Shown here: piece by piece, positions 55,945 through 64,000 of the stretch | How the letters are laid out: each line of letters starts with the position of its first letter | How positions within the stretch are numbered: position 1 is the first letter of the stretch | Assembly (NCBI RefSeq): GCF_018687975.1 | Contig: NZ_CP061310.1 | Location: forward strand, 930,001 to 994,000 | DNA length: 64,000 nt | Reading direction: 5' to 3' | Origin: Polynucleobacter sp. es-EL-1 | Lineage (GTDB): Bacteria > Pseudomonadota > Gammaproteobacteria > Burkholderiales > Burkholderiaceae | Notes under the pieces: generated by a model | Seen by the model: only the letters and a program-made list of their open reading frames with translations | Database searches by the model: none | What the model was told of the DNA's origin: nothing | Program-made: the position numbers and the translations under genes

Positions 55945-56364
55945 TTAGTACAGGCCAAACAATTTAAGACCAACTACTGCAGTTAATGCGAGGCCTAAGA
56001 AAAATACGACGATTGCAGAACGATTGGCATCTGCCTTCTCAACACCAATTTCGAGATCAAGCAGCAGGTAACGAATACCCGCGCAGAAATGGTGCAAAAA
56101 GGCCCAAATTAGACCGAGGCAAATGATCTTTACCAAGAAATGGCTCATGATTGCCTGAAACTGCTGATAGCTCAACTCCGAAGCCAGGCTCTGATCAAAA
56201 AGATAGAGTAAAAATGGCAACATCAAAAACAATACTGCCCCGCTGATACGGTGCAGAATCGACACCTTTCCAGCCCACGGCAAACGGTACTTAATGAGTT
56301 GGGCTAAGCCAATATTCCGATAAACCGGTTTGGCACTTTTTACATCTTGCTGGGCATCAACCAT
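55945..56364 (-). CDS. sdhC: Succinate dehydrogenase cytochrome b556 subunit
   Basis: About 139 residues with three membrane spans. RPVYRNIG-like start (KPVYRNIGLAQLIKYRLP), SILHRISGAVLF (about 35-46) and HHFCAGIRYLLLDLEIG (heme His near 91) are typical. The ATG at 56362-56364, with AGAGAG upstream, is preferred to the TTG at 56370. It is the first gene of the sdh series. Confidence 0.94.
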   Translation of the reverse strand: MVDAQQDVKSAKPVYRNIGLAQLIKYRLPWAGKVSILHRISGAVLFLMLPFLLYLFDQSLASELSYQQFQAIMSHFLVKIICLGLIWAFLHHFCAGIRYLLLDLEIGVEKADANRSAIVVFFLGLALTAVVGLKLFGLY

Positions 56365-56507
56365 GGGCAATCTCTCTGTTTTGGAGGAGGTTCAAGGAGG
56401 TTTTGTTGTGTTGCAACATATTCTATTGGAAACCTAGGGTCGTTTGGGGGATTTTTAGCGTTTTTAAGGGGTTTTTAATGGTTTTTACTGATTATTGAGT
56501 GTACTGC

Positions 56508-57251
56508 TTAGTTCAATTTATTGTCGTAGTGCTGCTCAGAAGTGTCATATCGAGCATGCCGAATTTCAACGGGTTTATTTCCATAGGTAAAGGCCACCCT
56601 CTCCACTGAGAGTAGCGCTGTACCAACTGGTAGGTGTAGGTGATTTGCAAGACTGTCATCAGCAAGAACTGCCTTGATTTTTTCTTCGGCCCTGACCATG
56701 TGCGTGGCAAATTCACTTTCGTAAAAGGCATATACCGGCCCTGGCCAGTTATTGAGTGCCTCAAGCGTTAAGCCTTGAAAGCGTGCTTCCGGTAGCCAAA
56801 TTTCTTCAAAAACGATGGGCTTGCCACTGGAGCTTTGCACGCGATCAATGCGGATCAAGGTTTCGCCGGCCTTCAATTTCAGTAAGCCAGCCCTATAAGC
56901 ATCAGCCTGAATGCGCTCACAAGCTAAAAACTGGTTTTTCAGGTGTAATTTTTGGCCTAAGTCTGTTTCTAGGCGTAAAAAACGATACTGCCAATCCTCT
57001 TCTTGATGGGTGGCTACAAAGGTGCCTTTACCCTGCCGGCGTACTAGAAGATTTTGCGCTGCAAGCTCATCAATGGCCTTGCGAACAGTGCCTTGACTGA
57101 CGGCATACCGTGCGGCAAGCTCCATTTCACTGGGAATGGCATCGCCTGGAAGCCATTCAGAAGCTTGCAAACTAGCCAAAATCATGGCTTTGATTTGCTC
57201 ATAAAGAGGGCTAAAAGAGGCAGTAGGTTCAGTAATGAGGCTCAAATTCAC
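56508..57251 (-). CDS. GntR/HutC family regulator with UTRA domain
   Basis: A 247-residue regulator. The N-terminal winged helix has PSEMELAARYAVSQGTVRKAIDELAAQNLLVRRQGKGTFVA (about 40-80), and a UTRA effector domain (VFEEIWLPEARFQGLT onward) fills the rest. UTRA domains bind small carboxylates, sugars or amino acids. Its place between sdhC and mdh, with a palindrome in the divergent gap to mdh, suggests TCA-cycle control. The effector is unknown. Confidence 0.88.
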   Translation of the reverse strand: MNLSLITEPTASFSPLYEQIKAMILASLQASEWLPGDAIPSEMELAARYAVSQGTVRKAIDELAAQNLLVRRQGKGTFVATHQEEDWQYRFLRLETDLGQKLHLKNQFLACERIQADAYRAGLLKLKAGETLIRIDRVQSSSGKPIVFEEIWLPEARFQGLTLEALNNWPGPVYAFYESEFATHMVRAEEKIKAVLADDSLANHLHLPVGTALLSVERVAFTYGNKPVEIRHARYDTSEQHYDNKLN

Positions 57252-57291
57252 TCCGGCACAACATCAATTCGATAAAATAATACTTCTATTT

Positions 57292-57342
57292 CATATCTTA
57301 TATAAGACATGATTGACAGTGTAAATGGAAAGTCCCTACACT
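57292..57342 (+). promoter_or_regulatory. mdh promoter with upstream palindromic operator
   Basis: TTGACA (57313-57318), an 18-base spacer and TACACT (57337-57342) form a good sigma-70 promoter for mdh. Immediately upstream, TCTTATATAAGA (57296-57307) is a perfect palindrome that extends to 57292-57311 with a single mismatched pair. This is a likely site for the divergent GntR-family regulator. Confidence 0.65.
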
Positions 57343-57397
57343 TGAATGGATAATAGAAAAGATTTCAATTAATTAACCTCAACTGGAGTTATTAGTA

Positions 57398-58387
57398 ATG
57401 GCAAAAGCCCCAATGCGCGTCGCGGTCACCGGCGCAGCCGGTCAAATCGGATATTCCCTACTTTTTCGCATCGCTAATGGCGATTTACTCGGTAAAGATC
57501 AGCCTGTAATCCTCCAGCTACTTGAAATTCCAGACGAAAAAGCACAAAAAGCGTTGGCTGGCGTCATGATGGAACTTGAGGACTGTGCGTTCCCGCTATT
57601 GGCTGGTATGACTGCTCACTCTGACCCAATGACCGCATTTAAAGACATTGATGTAGCCCTATTGGTTGGCGCACGTCCTCGTGGCCCTGGTATGGAGCGT
57701 AAAGATTTGCTCTCAGCAAATGCCCAAATCTTCACAGCCCAAGGCAAAGCCCTCAATGCAGTTGCTAAGAAGACCGTAAAGGTATTAGTAGTTGGCAACC
57801 CTGCAAACACCAATGCTTATATCGCCATGAAATCTGCTCCAGATATTCCTGCGAAGAACTTTACTGCGATGCTTCGCTTAGATCACAACCGCGCTCTGTC
57901 ACAGCTTGCTAATAAGCTTAATAAGCCAGTTGCTGATATCGAAAAATTGGTTGTTTGGGGTAACCATAGCCCGACTATGTATCCTGACTATCGCTTTGCC
58001 ACGATTGATGGCCAGTCTGTCAAAGACAGCATTAACGATCCCGCTTGGAATAAAGATGTTTTCATTCCAACCGTTGGTAAGCGTGGCGCAGCCATTATTG
58101 ACGCCCGCGGCTTGTCTTCTGCAGCTTCTGCAGCGAATGCAGCCATTGATCACATGCGTGACTGGGTTCTGGGCACGAATGGCAAATGGGTCACTATGGG
58201 TATTCCTTCTAAAGGTGAATACGGCATTCCAGCAGAAGTCATCTACGGCTATCCAGTCATTTGTGAAAATGGCGAATATAAAATGGTCGAGGGCTTAGAG
58301 ATTGATGAGTTCTCACGTGAGCGCATGAATCACACTCTTAACGAATTGCTTGAAGAGCAAGCAGGCGTTAAACACCTTCTCTCATAA
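57398..58387 (+). CDS. mdh: Malate dehydrogenase
   Basis: A 329-residue NAD-dependent enzyme that interconverts malate and oxaloacetate. [21 protein letters not shown] binds NAD (about 8-28), [15 protein letters not shown] carries the substrate arginines (about 92-106), [13 protein letters not shown] follows, and the catalytic His is in [13 protein letters not shown] (about 188). It is transcribed from its own promoter, away from the GntR gene. Confidence 0.98.
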   Translation: MAKAPMRVAVTGAAGQIGYSLLFRIANGDLLGKDQPVILQLLEIPDEKAQKALAGVMMELEDCAFPLLAGMTAHSDPMTAFKDIDVALLVGARPRGPGMERKDLLSANAQIFTAQGKALNAVAKKTVKVLVVGNPANTNAYIAMKSAPDIPAKNFTAMLRLDHNRALSQLANKLNKPVADIEKLVVWGNHSPTMYPDYRFATIDGQSVKDSINDPAWNKDVFIPTVGKRGAAIIDARGLSSAASAANAAIDHMRDWVLGTNGKWVTMGIPSKGEYGIPAEVIYGYPVICENGEYKMVEGLEIDEFSRERMNHTLNELLEEQAGVKHLLS

Positions 58388-58399
58388 GGATTTGAATAT

Positions 58400-58768
58400 A
58401 TGAAGCGTACCCTTCTCCTCATAAGCATGATGGCTGCTGGCTTTATTGGCACAGCCAATGCAAGTGAGGCAGTATCGACATGGACTTGCAGCGATAGCAA
58501 ACAATTTAATACGACCGGGACAATAGAAAAGATTCGCCTAACTTGGCAATCCAAAACTTTTGAGCTGGTTCGTGAAAATTCTTTGCCTGGTAGTTTGCGT
58601 TATAAAAATACTAACAGTGGACATGACCTAGTGGTACTCGGTAATAAGGCTATGCTTTTTAATATTAAGTCTGGGACTCGTCTTGCAGATTTTTGTCAAA
58701 CAGCAGAAATGAAAACAGGCAAGTTACCTCACCTGTTTGCTGATGCAGAACCGTTTGTGCAAAACTAG
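58400..58768 (+). CDS. Small exported protein, MliC lysozyme-inhibitor-like
   Basis: A 122-residue protein with a Sec signal peptide (ending ANAS near 22). The mature part has two cysteines (30 and 99) bracketing a short beta-rich domain. TWTCSDSK, KTFELVRENSLPGSLRYKN, VVLGNKAMLFNIKSG and DFC echo the layout of membrane-bound/periplasmic C-type lysozyme inhibitors. The similarity is by pattern only, and the usual SGxxY residues are imperfect. It follows mdh by 12 bases and is ended by a terminator. Confidence 0.6.
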   Translation: MKRTLLLISMMAAGFIGTANASEAVSTWTCSDSKQFNTTGTIEKIRLTWQSKTFELVRENSLPGSLRYKNTNSGHDLVVLGNKAMLFNIKSGTRLADFCQTAEMKTGKLPHLFADAEPFVQN

Positions 58769-58792
58769 TTCAACAGTTTTACTGCAGCATGA

Positions 58793-58822
58793 AAAAAGCC
58801 GAGGATTCCTCGGCTTTTTCTT
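58793..58822. terminator. Bidirectional terminator
   Basis: AAAAAGCCGAGG and CCTCGGCTTTTT form a 12-bp stem with a 3-base loop. It stands between the convergent MliC-like and DUF2863 genes and can serve both. Confidence 0.92.
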
Positions 58823-58835
58823 TGGCAAAAAAATC

Positions 58836-60047
58836 TCAATGAAATAGTGGCTGTTGTGTAGGGGCGTCATCCGGCATTTCAGCATGTACCGCTTCACCCG
58901 AGCGATCTGGAAATAAAGGTGCTCCACAATCATCACATAGCTCTGGATCAAATAGCATGGCATGCCGAAACACATCATCAACCCCAGCATCATGAAGAGC
59001 ATCCGTAATTTTCTTCATCGGACTCTCGTCATCCGCCAAATCATTCAATGCGTCATTGGCAACACTTTCACGATCATAAAGCGGCCAAATAACGCCATAA
59101 ACGACCTCTGAGGAACCCTTTAAGCCAAATGAGATACGGTATTCATCAGCCTGCTCTTCACCAAATGCCCCAACCACGCAAGAAAGTCCTGCAGGTAATA
59201 CACCCAGAGTACTCTCTAAAAAATTGACTGCTGCACGAATACTCAAAGGTCTGACATGCTTATCTGCTAGACGGCAATTGGTGAAGTACGCCTCTGGCAA
59301 TAGCAATTCAAATTCACATCCCGGTAAAAGATTAGCAATCGGATCATGCATGGCAGTTTGCCAACCAATTAAACTCACGCCCCGCTCTTGTCGTACTGGA
59401 GCTTCAGCCTGCCAACGAAACAGCGGCGTACCACTAGGCGCAGCAATAGCGGCAATGATGAAACGCGGGTCAGCCAGAACGGCAATAGTCTCAGACATAT
59501 CACGTAGCTCTAACTTCACCTCACTTGAAGAAATGGCAGCCGTGGCTAAAGCTTCTGTTAGCAAACGCGTTTGACAATGAGAATGCGGCATTTGATCTAT
59601 GCTGTAAAGCCAGGGAATGATGGCCAGGCGAGTATCTAGTGAGGCAATCGAGCTCTGCAAGGCTGCTGCTGTTGCCTCAATCACATTGACTGGCAAAGCC
59701 CCTGATGGAATCTGATAGCGCGTGTGCGCCACAATGGGCAAAGCCAACAGTAAAACATCCCAACTCTGACCTTCGTGCTCCATCGTAATAGACTCAGCTA
59801 AGGTTTCTGCGCAATCGGCAAGCACCTCAAAAGCAACCGTATTAATTCTAAAGGTTTGATCTAAGGCAGCATCAATCACATTTTGATTTTGACTTTTTAA
59901 CAATCGCAATAAACGTGCATCCAGACGGCTCTCCCAAAAACGATCTTCAATTTGACTGCCTGATGCCGCCAATGAAATCGCATCCGCAACAAGTCGCTCA
60001 ACATCTGGAGATGTACGCTGCGAAGATTTCGTACGATGAACAGCCAT
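58836..60047 (-). CDS. DUF2863 family protein
   Basis: A 403-residue protein of a family largely confined to Burkholderiales. The opening SPDVERLVADAISLAASGSQIEDRFWE is typical. A C-terminal CDDCGAPLFPDRSGE near 377 looks like half of a zinc ribbon. No signal peptide or membrane span is visible. No function is known. It follows yaaA by 11 bases. Confidence 0.85.
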   Translation of the reverse strand: MAVHRTKSSQRTSPDVERLVADAISLAASGSQIEDRFWESRLDARLLRLLKSQNQNVIDAALDQTFRINTVAFEVLADCAETLAESITMEHEGQSWDVLLLALPIVAHTRYQIPSGALPVNVIEATAAALQSSIASLDTRLAIIPWLYSIDQMPHSHCQTRLLTEALATAAISSSEVKLELRDMSETIAVLADPRFIIAAIAAPSGTPLFRWQAEAPVRQERGVSLIGWQTAMHDPIANLLPGCEFELLLPEAYFTNCRLADKHVRPLSIRAAVNFLESTLGVLPAGLSCVVGAFGEEQADEYRISFGLKGSSEVVYGVIWPLYDRESVANDALNDLADDESPMKKITDALHDAGVDDVFRHAMLFDPELCDDCGAPLFPDRSGEAVHAEMPDDAPTQQPLFH

Positions 60048-60058
60048 AAAGCCTTCTC

Positions 60059-60835
60059 TTACTTTCTTTGTGAACGTCTAAAGACTGGTTTTTCTGGTTT
60101 GGATTCGGATGGATAGTATTTATAACCATCTAAATTAAAACCTTTCAAATCGGCAGGATCTGTAATGCGATTTTCAACAACGTAACGCGCCATCAAACCT
60201 CTTGCGCGCTTTGCATAAAAAGAAATAATTTTGTACTTACCATCCTTTTCATCCTGAAAAACCGGGGCAATGACTGGGCAATCGAGATTCTGGGGTTGTA
60301 GCACCTTGAAATATTCCTCAGAAGCTAAATTAAGCAGAACGGGTTTCTTTTGCTTTTCGAGGATTTTTTTAAGGGATTCGGTAACCCGCTCACCCCAAAA
60401 AGCGTACAAGTCCTTACCTCTGGCATTCTTAAATGCGGTACCCATCTCTAGGCGATAGGGTTGCATTAAATCGAGAGGCCTTAAGGCGCCATATAAACCG
60501 GACAAGATACGAATATGGTCCTGAGCAAACTCAACCGTCTTGGGATTGAGTGATTTGACGTCAAAACCATCGTAAACATCCCCATCAAAAGCATAAATTG
60601 CAGGCTTGCTATTTTCCTCAGTGAACTTCTTGGACCAATCACGATAGCGACCCACATTTAAGGCGGCCAGCTGGTCGGATAAACCCATGAGATCAGCTAC
60701 CTCTTGGGGGGCTAATTTCTTCAGATCGGCAATCAACTTGGCCGATTCTGAGACAAACTCAGGCAAAGTTGGCGCCTTAACCTTGGCGGGGGTTTTGTAA
60801 TCAAGAGATTTAGCAGGTGAAAGAACGATCAGCAT
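60059..60835 (-). CDS. yaaA: Peroxide stress protein YaaA
   Basis: A 258-residue YaaA/DUF328 protein that lowers intracellular iron and protects DNA during peroxide stress. [15 protein letters not shown] opens it, and [24 protein letters not shown] and YRLEMGT (about 130) match the family. DNA binding by a helix-hairpin-helix-like fold is known for the E. coli protein. It diverges from the aminotransferase gene. Confidence 0.95.
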   Translation of the reverse strand: MLIVLSPAKSLDYKTPAKVKAPTLPEFVSESAKLIADLKKLAPQEVADLMGLSDQLAALNVGRYRDWSKKFTEENSKPAIYAFDGDVYDGFDVKSLNPKTVEFAQDHIRILSGLYGALRPLDLMQPYRLEMGTAFKNARGKDLYAFWGERVTESLKKILEKQKKPVLLNLASEEYFKVLQPQNLDCPVIAPVFQDEKDGKYKIISFYAKRARGLMARYVVENRITDPADLKGFNLDGYKYYPSESKPEKPVFRRSQRK

Positions 60836-60902
60836 GGCACAATTTCAGTATGAATTACTTCCATTCTAGCGACTACCCATCATATTTGCCCTAAACCACC
60901 AA

Positions 60903-62105
60903 ATGGATCAAAAACCACTGAATACCCCGCAGTTCCCGAGCCGCCTTCCACAGGTTGGAACAACGGTATTTACCGTGATGTCAGCGCTAGCTGCAGAGCA
61001 TCAGGCAATTAATTTAGGCCAAGGCTTCCCAGACTTTCCTTGCGATAGGCAATTGATTTCAGATGTCAACGCCGCCATGCTAGCTGATCACAATCAATAC
61101 CCGCCCATGGCTGGTATTGCACCATTACGCCAAGAGGTGGCAAAAAAGAATCTGGCCCTCTATGGTCATCAATATGATGCTGATACGGAAATCACCATCA
61201 CTGCAGGTGGCACACAGGGAATTATTACCGCCATACTCTCTTGTGTAAGCCCAAGCGATGAAGTTGTCATCATTGAGCCAGCCTATGACAGCTATCGACC
61301 ATCGATTGAGCTTGCCGGTGGAAAAACAATTGCGGTCTCTTTAATAGCGCAACGAGATACAGATGGCCGCGTTAGCTCTTATGAGATTCCTTGGGATGCA
61401 TTAGCTAAAGCGATAAGCAATAAAACGCGCTTGGTAATTATTAATACACCCCACAATCCAACGGGGATGGTGTGGCAAAGATCTGATTTAGACCAGTTAG
61501 CTCAGTTAGTCAGAAATACGAACGCTCTGATATTGAGTGATGAGGTGTACGAGCACATGGTCTATGACGGGAAACTGCACCAAAGCGTAGCAAGTCACCC
61601 AGAGTTAGCCGCACGAAGCTTTCTGATTTCAAGCTTTGGTAAGACCTACCATGTCACTGGCTGGAAAGTAGGCTATGTAGCTGCCCCCGCTAGCATGATG
61701 AAAGAGTTTCGTAAGGTACACCAATTCAATGTATTTACAGTGAACACTCCGATGCAATATGGTTTGGCAAAGTATTTGCAAGAGCCTCGCCATTACTTAG
61801 ATCTCGCCGCCTTCTATCAAACTAAGCGTGACTACTTTAGAGCAGGCTTGCAAAATACGCGCTTTACACTGCTACCTTCCCCCGGAACCTATTTTCAATG
61901 CGTTGACTATTCCAATTTGCAAATTCCCGAAGCTAAATTGGGGGAGGCTGATTTCTGCGCATGGCTTACTACGGAGATTGGTGTGGCGGCCATTCCTGTT
62001 TCTGCTTTTTATGATCAGCCTAAAGAATCTGGCGTGATCCGTTTTTGTTTTGCAAAGCAAGAGAAAACTCTTCACACTGCACTTGACAGACTACAAGCAC
62101 TGTAA
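60903..62105 (+). CDS. ybdL: Methionine aminotransferase-like PLP enzyme (YbdL type)
   Basis: A 400-residue class I aminotransferase. INLGQGFPDFPCD is near residue 38, IINTPHNPTGMVWQ near 180, the PLP lysine lies in SSFGKTYHVTGWKVGY (about 246), and VIRFCFAKQE closes it. It resembles E. coli YbdL, which prefers methionine, phenylalanine and histidine with 2-keto acids. It could act in methionine salvage or ketomethylthiobutyrate formation. Confidence 0.9.
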   Translation: MDQKPLNTPQFPSRLPQVGTTVFTVMSALAAEHQAINLGQGFPDFPCDRQLISDVNAAMLADHNQYPPMAGIAPLRQEVAKKNLALYGHQYDADTEITITAGGTQGIITAILSCVSPSDEVVIIEPAYDSYRPSIELAGGKTIAVSLIAQRDTDGRVSSYEIPWDALAKAISNKTRLVIINTPHNPTGMVWQRSDLDQLAQLVRNTNALILSDEVYEHMVYDGKLHQSVASHPELAARSFLISSFGKTYHVTGWKVGYVAAPASMMKEFRKVHQFNVFTVNTPMQYGLAKYLQEPRHYLDLAAFYQTKRDYFRAGLQNTRFTLLPSPGTYFQCVDYSNLQIPEAKLGEADFCAWLTTEIGVAAIPVSAFYDQPKESGVIRFCFAKQEKTLHTALDRLQAL

Positions 62106-62121
62106 TTTTTTAAGGAAAAAT

Positions 62122-62859
62122 ATGGCGACCACTACAACACATAAAAAAGACATCATCGATGTCTATAGTTGGCCTACACCAAATGGCCATAAAGTGCATA
62201 TCATGCTCGAAGAGTGTGGTTATAAATTGGGCAAAGATTGGATTGCCCATCCAATTGATATTGGTGCTGGCGACCAATTTAAAAAAGAGTTTTTGGCGAT
62301 AAGCCCAAACAACAAGATTCCAGCCATTGTTGACCCACAGGGACCAGATGGAAAACCGATACACCTTTTTGAATCCGGTGCGATTTTGCTCTATCTCGCC
62401 GCCAAGACGGGAAAGTTTCTACCCAAATCCGTGCGGGGTAAATATGAGGTTCTACAGTGGCTGATGTTCCAAATGGGTGGCTTGGGCCCGCTATTAGGAC
62501 AAAACCACCATTTCCGCATTTATGCCCCTGAGAAGATTGAGTATGCGATCAATCGCTACACCAATGAGGCAAAGCGTCTTTATGGCGTCATAGATCATCA
62601 ACTGAAAGATAATGCCTATATTGCTGGAAAGCAGTACTCCATTGCGGATATTGCCATCTTTCCTTGGACACGCAATTGGAAAAATCAAGGCATCGATATT
62701 AATGACTATCCCCATTTCAAGCGCTGGTTTGAAATGGTGGGTGACCGTCCTGCGGTGAAGCGTGGCGTTGAAGTATTAACAGCGTTGCGCAAGCCCTTGC
62801 ATGATGACAAGGCAAGAGAGCAATTGTTTGGTTCAACTCAGTATCAAAAAAGGAAATAG
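62122..62859 (+). CDS. yfcG: Glutathione S-transferase, YfcG/disulfide-bond reductase type
   Basis: A protein of 245 residues from the ATG at 62122, preceded by AAGGAA. VYSWPTPNGHKVHIMLEE, FLAISPNNKIPAIVD, LFESGAILLYLAAKTG and QVGGLGPLLGQNHHF-like (MGGLGPLLGQNHHFRIYAPE) follow YfcG closely. YfcG binds two glutathiones and has disulfide reductase activity. An upstream in-frame ATG at 62050 overlaps the aminotransferase gene and is rejected. Confidence 0.9.
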   Translation: MATTTTHKKDIIDVYSWPTPNGHKVHIMLEECGYKLGKDWIAHPIDIGAGDQFKKEFLAISPNNKIPAIVDPQGPDGKPIHLFESGAILLYLAAKTGKFLPKSVRGKYEVLQWLMFQMGGLGPLLGQNHHFRIYAPEKIEYAINRYTNEAKRLYGVIDHQLKDNAYIAGKQYSIADIAIFPWTRNWKNQGIDINDYPHFKRWFEMVGDRPAVKRGVEVLTALRKPLHDDKAREQLFGSTQYQKRK

Positions 62860-62860
62860 C

Positions 62861-63715
62861 ATGAAGATTCAATCAGTCGGCATTATCGGCGCGGGCACCA
62901 TGGGTAATGGCATTGCTCAAGTATGCGCAGTCGCTGGCCTAGATGTAGTGATGGTTGACATTAATGATGCTGCCGTAGAGCGAGGGCTTGCGCAAATTTC
63001 CAAAAGCTTAGATCGTTTGGTCAAGAAAGAAACGCTTACCAATGAATCCAAAGCGGCCGCATTAAAACACATTAAAGGAAGCACTTCATACGCAGACCTC
63101 AGGGGTTTGCAATTGGTGATTGAAGCTGCGACAGAAAATCAAGCTATTAAAGAAAAGATTTTGAAGCAAGTCGACGAGATCGTTAGTGCAGAAACGATCA
63201 TTGCCACCAATACATCTTCACTCTCGATTACCAAGCTAGCTGCCCTCGACTCTCATCCCGAACGCTTTATTGGCATGCACTTCTTTAACCCCCCTCCACT
63301 CATGGCTTTAGTAGAGGTCATCAGAGGTTTACAAACGAGCGATGCCACCCATGCCGCCATTATTGAGATGGCTAAGCGAATTGGTAAAGAGCCTATTACG
63401 GTTAAAAATTCGCCAGGTTTTGTAGTGAACCGGATTTTATTGCCCATGATTAATGAAGCCTTTTTTGTTTTGTATGAAGGCCTTGCCAGCCCAGAAGATA
63501 TTGATGCGGGCATGAAGCTGGGCTGCAATCAACCGATTGGTCCACTCGCATTGGCTGACCTCATTGGTCTTGATACCTGCTTAGCCGTCATGGAAGTCTA
63601 TTTTGAAAACTTTAGTGACTCCAAATATCGTCCCTGCCCTCTCCTGCGTGAAATGGTGGCTGCTGGTTATCTTGGCCGCAAAACGGGTCGCGGCGTTTAT
63701 CAATACGACCAGTAA
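62861..63715 (+). CDS. 3-hydroxybutyryl-CoA dehydrogenase
   Basis: A protein of 284 residues. The NAD loop is VGIIGAGTMGNGIAQVCAVAG (about 6-26), the catalytic His/Glu pair is in FIGMHFFNPPPLMALVEVIRG (about 138-158), and GRGVYQY ends it. It makes or consumes (S)-3-hydroxybutyryl-CoA in fatty-acid or aromatic catabolism, and gcdH at 14 kb would feed crotonyl-CoA into such a route. The ATG at 62861 has AAAGGAA upstream and follows yfcG by one base. Confidence 0.94.
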   Translation: MKIQSVGIIGAGTMGNGIAQVCAVAGLDVVMVDINDAAVERGLAQISKSLDRLVKKETLTNESKAAALKHIKGSTSYADLRGLQLVIEAATENQAIKEKILKQVDEIVSAETIIATNTSSLSITKLAALDSHPERFIGMHFFNPPPLMALVEVIRGLQTSDATHAAIIEMAKRIGKEPITVKNSPGFVVNRILLPMINEAFFVLYEGLASPEDIDAGMKLGCNQPIGPLALADLIGLDTCLAVMEVYFENFSDSKYRPCPLLREMVAAGYLGRKTGRGVYQYDQ

Positions 63716-63751
63716 CTTATTTTTTCTTAACCTCATCCATAAAGAAGTATC

Positions 63752-64000
63752 GTGAACCCCTTGCCCCCTCTTGTCATTAAATTATCTTATGCAGGTTTAA
63801 TTCCTTTTGTTGTACTTGCTTTAGTTGTTCAATTGGCGCCAACTCCCCTTAATTATTTAGGCGCTGAATCATTAGCTGGTTATGGGGCGGTCATCACGGC
63901 ATTTATGGGCGCATTGCACTGGGGTGCGAATCTTCATACCCTCGGAAAAAATCCTCCAGGCGATCGCTGGGAAGATCGTAACGCTTGGATCTGGGGAGTG
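63752..64000 (+). CDS. DUF3429 family membrane protein, C-terminus cut off by the window edge
   Basis: The first 83 residues are visible from a GTG at 63752. LSYAGLIPFVVLALVVQLAP is a first membrane span. YGAVITAFMGALHWGANLH is the second and carries the FMGALHWG signature of DUF3429. The protein has no known function. The remainder lies past position 64000. Confidence 0.82.
   Translation, partial: MNPLPPLVIKLSYAGLIPFVVLALVVQLAPTPLNYLGAESLAGYGAVITAFMGALHWGANLHTLGKNPPGDRWEDRNAWIWGV

Noticed and set aside
56409..56418. Palindrome TGTTGCAACA in the sdhC leader
   Set aside because: Only 10 bp, no second copy noticed and no clear promoter element at fixed distance, so not called as an operator.
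1..64000. tRNA, rRNA, CRISPR array, insertion sequence or prophage
   Set aside because: I read the intergenic regions and found no cloverleaf, regular direct-repeat array, transposase or integrase; all gaps are short.

Overview
The window looks like a chromosomal segment of a freshwater betaproteobacterium of the Burkholderiaceae, most likely Polynucleobacter or a close relative. This rests on moderate GC by eye (not computed), very tight gene packing, and gene orders typical of Burkholderiales: leuC-entericidin-leuD-leuB-asd-fimV-truA-trpF-trpB-trpA-accD-folC-SPOR-cvpA-purF-metZ, gltA-sdhE-sdhB-sdhA-sdhD-sdhC with a GntR regulator and mdh, and a DUF2863 gene. The assignment is by recognition, not by a search. 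I see no rRNA, tRNA, CRISPR, insertion sequence or prophage, and no gene-free stretch above 300 bases.

Layout. 1-13.9 kb: housekeeping genes (partial tatD, holB, tmk, mltG; ygfZ, NRDE protein, PaaI thioesterase, selO, msrB, yciB, bolA, parvulin, gloA, FemAB-like transferase, DUF1289, ybiT, queuosine-precursor transporter). 14.0-15.2 kb: glutaryl-CoA dehydrogenase. 15.2-34.7 kb: a sulfur island. One minus-strand series runs from an ArsR/SoxR-type regulator (27.5 kb) through soxC-D-Y-Z-A-X-B, a periplasmic DsrE protein, a SoxH-like metallo-hydrolase, a cytochrome c, three YeeE/YedE transporter genes, a DUF442 protein and mnmH/selU. Diverging from it is modBC, which may supply molybdate for the SoxC molybdoenzyme. 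A second minus-strand operon (32.7 to 29.7 kb) holds a split YeeE/YedE pair, a tiny exported protein with Pro-Cys-Gly-Pro repeats, a His-rich uncharacterised protein and a periplasmic double rhodanese. It is headed by an AT-rich dyad lying in the promoter and closed by a clear terminator. A rhodanese and a HiPIP then diverge from a shared control region, followed by an Fnr-like regulator. 34.7-56.4 kb: methyltransferase, metZ, purF and the long biosynthetic series, leu genes, gltA and sdh. 56.5-64 kb: GntR regulator, mdh, a putative lysozyme-inhibitor-like protein, DUF2863, yaaA, methionine aminotransferase, yfcG-type GST, 3-hydroxybutyryl-CoA dehydrogenase and a partial DUF3429 protein.

How it fits together. 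The Sox genes encode the full periplasmic thiosulfate oxidation cycle, including the SoxCD sulfane dehydrogenase, so complete oxidation to sulfate is predicted. YeeE/YedE channels, rhodaneses, DsrE and SoxH would handle sulfane sulfur around that core, and SoxAX, cytochrome c and HiPIP would carry electrons. The most novel-looking part is the 29.7-32.8 kb operon with the Cys-repeat exported protein. The most unusual regulatory element is a hairpin with a T-tract that buries the ribosome binding site of the cytochrome c gene at 19.0 kb.
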